Below the pieces are notes generated by a model. It worked only from the letters and a program-made list of their open reading frames with translations, had not been told where the DNA came from and ran no database searches. Positions 1 through 5,928 of a stretch of DNA of 12,315 bases are shown in pieces (the first letter of the stretch is position 1; the number at the start of each line of letters is the position of its first letter). The DNA is from JBNKFQ01 sp050289385 (GTDB lineage: Bacteria; Pseudomonadota; Gammaproteobacteria; Pseudomonadales; Porticoccaceae). Position numbers and translations under genes: made by a program. The stretch lies in assembly GCA_050289385.1 (NCBI GenBank), contig JBNKFQ010000160.1, positions 1-12,315 of the forward strand, given 5' to 3'.

Positions 1-282
1 CAAATTAAAACTCTGAAAAATAAAACCTATATTTTCTTTGCGAATAACGGACAACCGGGATTCACTATAGCTGGATATATTTTCACCACAGAAAAGGTAA
101 TTTCCGCCAGTGGGCGTATCCAACATTCCGATGATATTTAACAACGTAGATTTTCCACACCCGGAAGGCCCCATAATTGCCACAAATTCACTCGAGTCTA
201 TCTCTATATTGATATTATGCAAGGCCTGCGTTTCCACTTCATCTGTGGAGAATACCTTTGAAATATTTTGAAATTTAAGCAT
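1..282 (-). CDS. ABC transporter ATP-binding protein (MacB/LolD-like), C-terminus off the window
   Basis: Reverse-strand reading from the ATG at 282 gives 94 residues starting MLKFQNISKVF and continuing past the left edge. The Walker A motif GPSGCGKST lies near residues 42-50. It is followed by LLNIIGMLDTPTGG, the usual spacing of the LolD/MacB/FtsE class. A Q-loop-like FIFQSFNL sits at the window edge. The ABC signature and Walker B would lie outside. It begins 41 bp after the adaptor gene on the same strand, with AGGT about 8 bases before the ATG, so the two genes form an operon. By family knowledge, this ATPase would pair with a separate FtsX/MacB-type permease further downstream and drive tripartite export through an outer-membrane channel. 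The substrate is unknown. Confidence 0.88.
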   Translation of the reverse strand, partial: MLKFQNISKVFSTDEVETQALHNINIEIDSSEFVAIMGPSGCGKSTLLNIIGMLDTPTGGNYLFCGENISSYSESRLSVIRKENIGFIFQSFNL

Positions 283-323
283 GACATTTACCTGATAAAT
301 TGAATAACTGTTCAATAACTTTT

Positions 324-1652
324 TTATGGGGTACTCATTGACAACCGGTCTTTGTCTTTGTAACTGGTGTAAGGCGATATAATTACTTTTTCACCAGACT
401 CCAGACCATCCAGAACTTCAATAAAACGAGAATTCCGGCGCCCCAGTTTTACGGTTCGCTTTATTGCTTCTTGCCCATCTGACGTGACGACAAACACCCA
501 ATTACCTCCGGTGTCTTGATAAAACGCACCATTGGGAATCATTAAGGCTTCACTGGAAGCTCCCAGTGTTAATTTGGCCTGAATAGTCTGGCCGCGACGA
601 ATACCTTCCGGGTTTTCACCAATAAAGGTCATATCGGTTTTAAATTGCCCATTTTTTACTTGCGGATAGATTTTGGTGATTTTTAACTGATAGTCCTGCC
701 CCCCTGACGCAAAACTGGCTTGCTGCCCAAGGTCGACCCGGCCGAGATAAAATTCATCGATATGAACGATGAGCTTGAAAGTATCAGGATCATCAATTTG
801 TCCCAATCGACCACCCTGACTGATTGACTGACCAACCTCGACAGAAAAACCGGATAACTTTCCGGCCACAGGCGCGCGTACATTCAGGCTATCGAGGTTG
901 TTCCGGGATATCGCCAGGTTTTTTTTCAATTGTTCGCCTGCATCCTGCAATGACACAAGCTGCTGCTCCTGCATACGCGCATCTGTTTTTTGACTCTCTT
1001 TGGTTACTTTGCGAAGTTCTGTGTAATAAGCCAGATCATCTTCAGATTCTTCCAGGGTGCTGCGAGCAATCGCGTCCAGACTCGCCAGTGAACGGTAGCG
1101 CTCAACGGTTCGACTCAGCTTTTTGATTTGATAGTTAATTTCCACCAGATTGCGCTTATGGGTTAGCCTGTTTTGTTCCAGTTGCAGCTCAATTGTTCGA
1201 ATGTTGTTTAATTGTTCTGCCACCAAAGCTTCATTGCGCGTCACATCCAGTTGCAGTTTTGTGTTGGATAATTCAACAATTGCCTGCCCTTTTTCGAGGA
1301 GGGCGCCATCTTCTACCAGAACTTGTTCAATGCGACCGCCTTCGATCGCATCAAGGAAAACCGTCTTGAGCGGTGTCACGCGCCCTCGCACTGGTACAAA
1401 ATCCTCAAAAGTACCCCGACTGACCATGGCAATGGTCAAACGATCACTTGTGACCGCCAGACTGCGTTCACCACCAACATCCCAGATCAGCCAACCCATA
1501 AAGCTCGACAAAACAACAAGAAAGACAATCCCCCCTTTTTTCCACCAGGATTTCGGCCTGGCCACCACCCTGTCCATACCCGCACCGGAAGCCGGCTCCG
1601 GCCCGCCAGCATTGCCATGAACGTCGGGGATTTTTTGTACGGTGTTTGCCAT
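324..1652 (-). CDS. HlyD/MacA-type periplasmic adaptor (membrane-fusion protein) of an ABC exporter
   Basis: 442 residues. A short cytoplasmic N-terminus is followed by one membrane anchor at about residues 41-58 (GIVFLVVLSSFMGWLIW). Next come a first biotinyl-lipoyl half (GGRIEQVLVEDGALLEKGQ, about 105-123), a long charged and Gln-rich coiled-coil hairpin at about 130-250, a second lipoyl half (VRAPVAGKLSGFSVEVGQ) and a beta-barrel/membrane-proximal C-terminus. This is the standard MacA/HlyD order. The protein would bridge the inner-membrane ABC permease to a TolC-like channel. The ATPase gene follows 41 bp downstream. The ATG at 1652 has a purine-rich AGGTAGAG upstream. An internal Met26 is possible but would not alter the anchor. 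A candidate Fur box lies about 110 bp upstream, so iron control is an inference. Whether the cargo is a siderophore, an antibiotic or a peptide cannot be read from the sequence. Confidence 0.88.
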   Translation of the reverse strand: MANTVQKIPDVHGNAGGPEPASGAGMDRVVARPKSWWKKGGIVFLVVLSSFMGWLIWDVGGERSLAVTSDRLTIAMVSRGTFEDFVPVRGRVTPLKTVFLDAIEGGRIEQVLVEDGALLEKGQAIVELSNTKLQLDVTRNEALVAEQLNNIRTIELQLEQNRLTHKRNLVEINYQIKKLSRTVERYRSLASLDAIARSTLEESEDDLAYYTELRKVTKESQKTDARMQEQQLVSLQDAGEQLKKNLAISRNNLDSLNVRAPVAGKLSGFSVEVGQSISQGGRLGQIDDPDTFKLIVHIDEFYLGRVDLGQQASFASGGQDYQLKITKIYPQVKNGQFKTDMTFIGENPEGIRRGQTIQAKLTLGASSEALMIPNGAFYQDTGGNWVFVVTSDGQEAIKRTVKLGRRNSRFIEVLDGLESGEKVIISPYTSYKDKDRLSMSTP

Positions 1653-1733
1653 TGTCTCTACCTGCCGGGTAAGGGCTTATATCGCATTTACAGGTACAGA
1701 CGCAGTGAACAGGGCATTTGGATGCATGAAGGG

Positions 1734-1761
1734 AAAATATACCCAAGGCGACCAGCTTCAA
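1734..1761 (-). promoter_or_regulatory. Putative promoter of the exporter operon
   Basis: On the minus strand, TTGAAG (plus 1756-1761) and TATTTT (plus 1734-1739) are separated by 16 bp and point at the adaptor gene. The -35 abuts the candidate Fur box at 1761-1779. Both hexamers are imperfect, so this is tentative. Confidence 0.35.
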
Positions 1762-1779
1762 ATGATAATAAATATCATT
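1761..1779. promoter_or_regulatory. Candidate Fur box between the exporter operon and fabA
   Basis: The AT-rich dyad AATGATAATAAATATCATT has arms AATGATA and TATCATT. Its core at 1763-1777 matches the 7-1-7 Fur consensus TGATAATnATTATCA at 13 of the 14 defined positions. It lies just upstream of, or overlaps, the putative -35 regions of both divergent genes. The resemblance is seen directly. Fur binding is inferred from the known consensus. Confidence 0.6.
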
Positions 1780-1793
1780 TTCCTGAATCTCTG

Positions 1794-1799
1794 TATAAT
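1794..1799 (+). promoter_or_regulatory. Putative -10 element of the fabA promoter
   Basis: A perfect TATAAT hexamer stands 97 bp before the fabA ATG. The region 16-18 bp upstream (around 1770-1777) has no good -35 match and is occupied by the candidate Fur dyad. The promoter may therefore depend on an activator or be subject to repression. Confidence 0.5.
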
Positions 1800-1896
1800 T
1801 GGTGCCTTTTCATTTGGACTGAGATACACAAGTGGTTAGAATGGCGGGCTTTCCCATGGCGAAGTTCAAAACCTTCCCCCTAACAGAGAGTTAAAG

Positions 1897-2424
1897 ATGT
1901 CCTCCGAACCACTACGTCAAAACAGTTTCAGCAAGGACGATTTGATCAGATGCGGCGAGGGACGCCTGTTTGCTCCGGAAGATGGCACATTGCCAAAAGA
2001 CAATATGCTAATGCTTGACCGCATTACCAGCATCACAGCTGATGGCGGCAAACACGGCAAAGGCAAGATAGTTGCCGAAATGGATATCAATCCCGACCTT
2101 TGGTTTTTTGACTGCCACTTTGCCAATGACCCGGTTATGCCCGGCTGTCTGGGCCTTGATGCACTGTGGCAATTGACGGGATTTTTCCTGCTATGGAAAG
2201 GCAACAAGGGCAAAGGCCGCGCTTTGGGCTGTGGTGAAGTGAAATTTGCCGGCGAAGTTCTGCCCACTGCCAAAAAGATCACTTATGAAATTGACCTGAA
2301 ACGCGTGATCGAACGCAAGCTGGTGATGGGTATCGCCGATGGACGTGTACTGGTGGATGGGCGCGAGATTTACACCGCAAAAAATCTGCGGGTAGGCTTG
2401 TTTACCTCCGACAACAGTTTTTGA
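1897..2424 (+). CDS. fabA: 3-hydroxydecanoyl-ACP dehydratase/isomerase FabA
   Basis: 175 residues, close to the 172 of E. coli FabA and similar along its whole length. The enzyme dehydrates 3-hydroxyacyl-ACP and isomerises trans-2- to cis-3-decenoyl-ACP in the cytoplasm. This is the branch point of anaerobic unsaturated fatty acid synthesis. The hot-dog helix motif DLWFFDCHFANDPVMPGC carries the catalytic His at about residue 74. The paired acid is Asp88 in GCLGLDALWQ, equivalent to His70/Asp84 in E. coli. The C-terminus VGLFTSDNSF is also typical. The ATG at 1897 has only a weak GAGAG Shine-Dalgarno sequence. No fabB follows: the next gene converges 16 bp downstream, so fabA is monocistronic here and its usual partner must lie elsewhere. 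Confidence 0.96.
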   Translation: MSSEPLRQNSFSKDDLIRCGEGRLFAPEDGTLPKDNMLMLDRITSITADGGKHGKGKIVAEMDINPDLWFFDCHFANDPVMPGCLGLDALWQLTGFFLLWKGNKGKGRALGCGEVKFAGEVLPTAKKITYEIDLKRVIERKLVMGIADGRVLVDGREIYTAKNLRVGLFTSDNSF

Positions 2425-2440
2425 GAATACACTCCGAAAC

Positions 2441-3115
2441 TCAGGGTTTAACTTCCCTCTTTCTCGCCAGTGTCAAACCGTCCGCTACGGGCAGCAGACT
2501 GATGTCGACACGCGGGTCATTTTTGAGCTGGCTGTTAAAATCGCGAATTGCGACGGTATCAACATCCTGTTTGTCCGGTTCTATAACTGAACCGTTCCAA
2601 AGCACATTATCGACCAGAATTAGCCCTCCTGGTCGCAGCAGCTGCAGGCACAGTTCGTAATAGCTCTGGTAATTTTCCTTGTCGGCGTCAATAAAGGCCA
2701 AATCGAATTGTCCAGCTTCGCCCTGATCCAGAAGGGTTTGCAAAGTGTCCTGTGCCGGCGCCAAACGCAAGTCTATCTTGTCTGCCACCCCTGCTTGCTG
2801 CCAGTAGCGACGCGCAATACCGGTGTACTCTTCACTGATATCGCAGCCAATTAACTGGCCATCATCCGGCAAGGCCAACGCAACCGCGAGCGAGCTGTAA
2901 CCGGTAAATACGCCGACTTCAATTACCCGGCGCGCAGCGATCAATTTAGTCAACAACGCCATAAATTGACCCTGTTCCGGCGCTATTTGCATTTGTGCCG
3001 CTGGCAGTCTGGCTGTTTCCTCACGTAATTGGCCCAACACTTGCGGCTCACGCAATGACGAATCCAGTACATACTGATAGAGCTGGTCTGTCAGGTTAAG
3101 CGTCCGATTTGACAT
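2441..3115 (-). CDS. SAM-dependent O-methyltransferase (family 3, caffeoyl-CoA/catechol OMT-like)
   Basis: 224 residues, the usual size for bacterial Mg-dependent class I O-methyltransferases (PF01596 type). The SAM-binding glycine motif is VIEVGVFTGYSS at about 64-75. The second-strand acidic residue is in IGCDIS at about 89-94. The metal and substrate loop FIDADKENY lies at about 141-149 with Asp143/Asp145/Lys146, and a second metal pair, LVDNVLWNG, has Asp169-Asn170. It probably methylates a vicinal hydroxyl of a small aromatic compound, but the substrate is unknown. The start at 3115 is backed by AAAAGGAA about 9 bases upstream. It follows the AI-2E family permease by 14 bp in the same direction, so the two are probably cotranscribed. 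It converges on fabA with only 16 bp between the stop codons and no obvious terminator. Confidence 0.92.
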   Translation of the reverse strand: MSNRTLNLTDQLYQYVLDSSLREPQVLGQLREETARLPAAQMQIAPEQGQFMALLTKLIAARRVIEVGVFTGYSSLAVALALPDDGQLIGCDISEEYTGIARRYWQQAGVADKIDLRLAPAQDTLQTLLDQGEAGQFDLAFIDADKENYQSYYELCLQLLRPGGLILVDNVLWNGSVIEPDKQDVDTVAIRDFNSQLKNDPRVDISLLPVADGLTLARKREVKP

Positions 3116-3129
3116 ACAGGGATTCCTTT

Positions 3130-4209
3130 TTAGCTTTCAACTTGATCTGCGGATGTTGACGGAAGATCGGCCTCTGTAATTTCAATGGTAGCGCCTCCAC
3201 CGAGCAACAAGCCAATCCAGCGCGTATCGGCATTATTTTCCAGAGCAATTTTCACCATAATAGTAAGTGGAATGGAAAGCAGCATACCTACCGGCCCCAA
3301 TACCCAGCCCCAAAACACCAATGACAGGAACACCACCAATGGCGAAAGGTTTAGCCCCCTGCCCATCAGGCGCGGCTCTATGCCATTGCCGACAATGGTA
3401 TTGACCGCCAGGTAGCCAAGCGCGGCCCACAAGGCGGTTAATGGCCCCACTTGCACCAATGCCAGCAACACAGCCGGGACCGCAGCCAGTATGGAGCCAA
3501 CCGTGGGTACAAAATTGAACAGAAACGCCAGCAGGCCCCACATGATAGCGTAGTCGACACCCAGAACCAGTAACAACACATAAACCACAAAGCCAGTAAA
3601 TAAACTGACCAGCGTTTTTAATCCCATATAGCTGTTAACAGCGTGACTAAAGCGTTCCAGCGCTTCCAGCGCCGACGTATTACCACCGCGAGCCTGAACC
3701 AGCTTGGCACCAAACCCTGCTTCTTCTGCCAAAATAAATATTACAGTCAACAAAATCATAAAGGCATTGGCCATGGTATTGCCGAACCCTGCCAACAGGT
3801 TACCAGCCAGTTTCATCGCAACGGCGGGATTGACCATCTGGCGAATTTGCTCACCCTCCAGTTCCAGACCAAACCCGGATAACCAGTTGACCAGACCACC
3901 GATCATAACCTGAAGACGCGATTCGTAATGAGGCAGGTTGTCGCTAAATCCTGTAACAGAGCCACCGACAACAGCCCCCACCAGAATGCCGGCAGAGATG
4001 ACCATCATAACAATCAGAGTAACGGCAATACCTGAGGGTACTTTCCGCGCTTTTAACCAGCTCAGTAGCGGTGAACAAAGCATGGCAATAAATACTGACA
4101 GTAAAAAAGGCACCAACAGCGATGCCGCTTGCTTCATGCCAGCCACAATAATTATAAAAGCCGCAGCAGAGAACAAAAAACGGGTCATAGAAGAAACATT
4201 GCTGCTCAT
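3130..4209 (-). CDS. AI-2E family (PerM/YdiK/TqsA-like) membrane transporter
   Basis: 359 residues, typical family length. There are two closely spaced N-terminal hydrophobic segments (about 11-50), another at about 60-85, an amphipathic central region, and a C-terminal block of hydrophobic helices. The family's conserved stretches are visible: FNFVPTVGSILAAVPAVLLA at about 231-250, and GNGIEPRLMGRGLNLSP at about 274-290 followed by GWVLGPVGMLLSIPLT. Members include TqsA, linked to autoinducer-2 export, and Na+/H+ antiporters, so the family name does not fix the substrate. The ATG at 4209 has AAAGGAAT 7 bases upstream. The gene is followed 14 bp later by the O-methyltransferase. A heptamer-repeat motif (4232-4252) lies just upstream of its ribosome binding site. 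Confidence 0.92.
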   Translation of the reverse strand: MSSNVSSMTRFLFSAAAFIIIVAGMKQAASLLVPFLLSVFIAMLCSPLLSWLKARKVPSGIAVTLIVMMVISAGILVGAVVGGSVTGFSDNLPHYESRLQVMIGGLVNWLSGFGLELEGEQIRQMVNPAVAMKLAGNLLAGFGNTMANAFMILLTVIFILAEEAGFGAKLVQARGGNTSALEALERFSHAVNSYMGLKTLVSLFTGFVVYVLLLVLGVDYAIMWGLLAFLFNFVPTVGSILAAVPAVLLALVQVGPLTALWAALGYLAVNTIVGNGIEPRLMGRGLNLSPLVVFLSLVFWGWVLGPVGMLLSIPLTIMVKIALENNADTRWIGLLLGGGATIEITEADLPSTSADQVES

Positions 4210-4231
4210 TTATATATTCCTTTATTTAAAA

Positions 4232-4252
4232 AGTCCGAAGTCGGACGTCTGA
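4232..4252. repeat. GTC-type heptamer repeat, about three degenerate units
   Basis: Read in steps of seven, the bases are AGTCCGA, AGTCGGA, CGTCTGA, then CGCTAAA. The first two units form a perfect dyad, GTCCGA-AG-TCGGAC (4233-4246). The element belongs to the same heptamer family as the copies at 5137 and 5897, and it shares the trailing CGCT plus A/T run with the 5137 copy. It lies between the small membrane protein gene and the AI-2E family gene. Confidence 0.55.
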
Positions 4253-4283
4253 CGCTAAAATGCTTAACCCTGACTATCCGGTT

Positions 4284-4634
4284 TCAGCTGTTATCTTTTG
4301 TCAATTTATCCAGAATTTCCTGCAATTCAGTAATGCCTTGTCGCGTAAACAGGTGAACGCCATCGCCTCCCAGCAATTCTCTATCCGCAACTTCCTTGCA
4401 ACGTTCGCGAACTGCATCGAGTTCAGGATCGTGGCGAATCGGCACCCCAACAAACACGTCCCAGTCCTGCTCCGTTGCTTGTCCTGCAACAACCAGCTCC
4501 AACAGGCGAACTACATTTTCGCGTTCCACCCGGTACACGGGCGAGCCTATGCGCATAAATACCCAAAGGGCAAGAGCCACCAACAAAAGAGTGAATAACA
4601 GGGTAATGAAAAAATTCATCGCCTTGTACCACAT
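4284..4634 (-). CDS. Small membrane-anchored protein of unknown function
   Basis: 116 residues, not recognised as a named family. The N-terminus carries one strong hydrophobic segment (about 7-27, FFITLLFTLLLVALALWVFM). A mostly polar, Glu/Asp/Arg-rich domain of about 85 residues follows, with helical heptad-like stretches such as ENVVRLLELVV and ITELQEILDKL. This suggests a single-span inner-membrane protein with one soluble domain. The start is uncertain. The ATG at 4634 has only a weak GGCAG upstream. The alternative ATG at 4619 has AAGG only about 2 bases away. The gene lies 21 bp after the VOC gene on the same strand. Codon use and placement fit a real gene. Confidence 0.7.
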   Translation of the reverse strand: MWYKAMNFFITLLFTLLLVALALWVFMRIGSPVYRVERENVVRLLELVVAGQATEQDWDVFVGVPIRHDPELDAVRERCKEVADRELLGGDGVHLFTRQGITELQEILDKLTKDNS

Positions 4635-4655
4635 CTGCCGCGCAAGCGACGTCGA

Positions 4656-5090
4656 TTACGCCAACTTTGCAAAATTTTCCGCTCCCGGTCCCAGTGGCTG
4701 CCCATAGCTGAACTCCACATAGTTACCATTAGGATCACGCAGGCCACAATAATAACCGACCGGAAATGCTTCGTCGCGTGGTGGCCATACAAGGCACTTT
4801 TGTTGACGAGCCCGTTGCGCAACGGCATCCACTTCTGCCCGGCTACTCACGGCAAAACCAAAATGCCGGTAATCATCATCTGGCAGTTGGACATCGCGAC
4901 CACCGCTCATCATAACAAAGATAAAATCGGTTTCCCGACCAGCCTCTGCCATCCAGACAATGCGGTTTTCCCCTTCACCACGCGCATGCACGACCTCCAT
5001 CTGGCAGAAATCACGGTAAAACTTCATGCAGGCATCCAGATCAACCACGTGTAGAGCAAGGTGTGTAATTCTCGGTGTTCGACAGGTCAT
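4656..5090 (-). CDS. VOC-superfamily (glyoxalase/bleomycin-resistance fold) protein
   Basis: 144 residues from the ATG at 5090, one vicinal-oxygen-chelate domain. The first beta-alpha-beta-beta-beta module holds RITHLALHVVDLDACMKFY with a probable metal ligand, His10. The second holds YRHFGFAVSS (His76) and ends in DPNGNYVEFSYG, whose Glu126 is the usual last ligand. The fold covers lactoylglutathione lyases, dioxygenases and fosfomycin/bleomycin resistance proteins, so the reaction is open. I chose 5090 over the longer in-frame start at 5267. AGGGGA lies about 9 bases before it. The extra 59 residues are only translated heptamer repeat (RRATCDVRRAT). The small membrane protein gene follows 21 bp downstream. 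Confidence 0.85.
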   Translation of the reverse strand: MTCRTPRITHLALHVVDLDACMKFYRDFCQMEVVHARGEGENRIVWMAEAGRETDFIFVMMSGGRDVQLPDDDYRHFGFAVSSRAEVDAVAQRARQQKCLVWPPRDEAFPVGYYCGLRDPNGNYVEFSYGQPLGPGAENFAKLA

Positions 5091-5136
5091 TGAAATTTCC
5101 CCTGCTTTTTGAAGATTATAGAAAAGAGTAAATCTT

Positions 5137-5251
5137 GTCGCACGTCGCACGTCGCACGTCGCACGTCGGTAGTCGCACGCTTTTGGGGCAGTTGCGAAAA
5201 ATACTTCGCACGGATCAAATGTGGCCCTGCTTTTAGTGTGCGGCGTGCGAC
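5137..5251. repeat. GTCGCAC heptamer array with inverted copies, a MITE-like intergenic element
   Basis: GTCGCAC occurs four times in tandem at 5137-5164. It is followed by GTCGGTA and another GTCGCAC at 5172-5178. Inverted copies GTGCGGC and GTGCGAC sit at 5238-5251. GTCGCACGC (5172-5180) is perfectly complementary to GCGTGCGAC (5243-5251). A small inner hairpin TGCGAA-N6-TTCGCA lies at 5193-5210. The 115-bp block occupies most of the 177-bp gap between the acyltransferase and VOC genes. No target-site duplication is evident. Confidence 0.6.
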
Positions 5252-5267
5252 CTCCCTGACACACCAC

Positions 5268-5852
5268 TCAAAACAGCTCCGGCCGACGAGGTTCATATTG
5301 CCCGAAATACTGCTTGATCTCTGCAGTCTGCCGTTCCACATCCTCCCCGGGCTCTATCACATCACCCAGAACAACGCACTTGCTGCCAAAATCCAGACCC
5401 ACCAACAACACATTGCACTGCGCTGCCCGGGCAATACGAAGAAATCCGGTTTTCCAGCGCTCGACCTTGCTGCGGGTGCCTTCCGGCATTATGCCAATAA
5501 TCATGCGGTCGGCATTGCGCATTCGATTGGCGATCTGTTCAACCACGCCCTCGGGATTACTGCGGTCAAGAGGCACCCCACCCAGCGACTTGAGAAGCCT
5601 GCGAAATGGCGCCTTGAATATGGTGTGCTTGGCAATCCAGTGAATATGAAGATCTAGAGTCAACAACACTGATAGACCAACAATAAAATCCATATTGGAA
5701 GTATGGGGGGCAACAGCAACAATGAGTTTTCGTTGATCAGGAAGCTGGCCTTCAACTGTCCACCCAATCAGTTTCAGCATCGTTCGCCCACACCACTGCC
5801 AAACGCCGTTTCGGTATGCACGATGATAAGACGGGATGTCGTTTCTGTTCAC
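5268..5852 (-). CDS. PlsC-type lysophospholipid (1-acyl-glycerol-3-phosphate) acyltransferase family protein
   Basis: 194 residues, a short member of the LPLAT/AGPAT family. The catalytic HX4D motif is HTSNMD at residues 50-55. Block II is GGVPLDR at 91-97. The substrate/phosphate-binding block is MPEGTRSK at about 122-129 with the invariant Glu124-Gly125. These motifs show a glycerolipid or related acyl transfer at the inner-membrane face. Whether it makes phosphatidic acid or remodels another lipid is not determined. The start codon is GTG at 5852, with only a weak GGA upstream. The next in-frame ATG is residue 25 and would cut into the conserved N-terminal region. The gene lies 76 bp downstream of prfC on the same strand, and a heptamer repeat sits in that gap. 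Confidence 0.9.
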   Translation of the reverse strand: MNRNDIPSYHRAYRNGVWQWCGRTMLKLIGWTVEGQLPDQRKLIVAVAPHTSNMDFIVGLSVLLTLDLHIHWIAKHTIFKAPFRRLLKSLGGVPLDRSNPEGVVEQIANRMRNADRMIIGIMPEGTRSKVERWKTGFLRIARAAQCNVLLVGLDFGSKCVVLGDVIEPGEDVERQTAEIKQYFGQYEPRRPELF

Positions 5853-5896
5853 AGTGTTAATCCGTTGATGCCCTGGAATTTATTGTGACAGCATAG

Positions 5897-5920
5897 CCGT
5901 CGGATGTCAGACGTCGAGCA
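5897..5920. repeat. GTC-type heptamer repeat downstream of prfC
   Basis: In steps of seven from 5899, the bases are GTCGGAT, GTCAGAC, GTCGAGC. CGTCGGATGTCAGACG forms an imperfect dyad. It is the same repeat style as at 4232 and 5137. It might act as a weak stem-loop between prfC and the acyltransferase gene, but no T-run follows on the minus strand. Confidence 0.45.
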
Positions 5921-5928
5921 ACGAACTA

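Noticed and set aside
299..327. Terminator between the adaptor and ATPase genes (ATTGAA-N6-TTCAAT next to a T-run)
   Set aside because: The stem is AT-rich and weak, the T-run follows it only on the plus strand, and the operon is transcribed from the minus strand.
5091..5267. Longer VOC protein starting at the ATG at 5267
   Set aside because: The extra 59 residues are translated heptamer repeat and unlike any VOC N-terminus. A good ribosome binding site precedes the shorter ATG at 5090.
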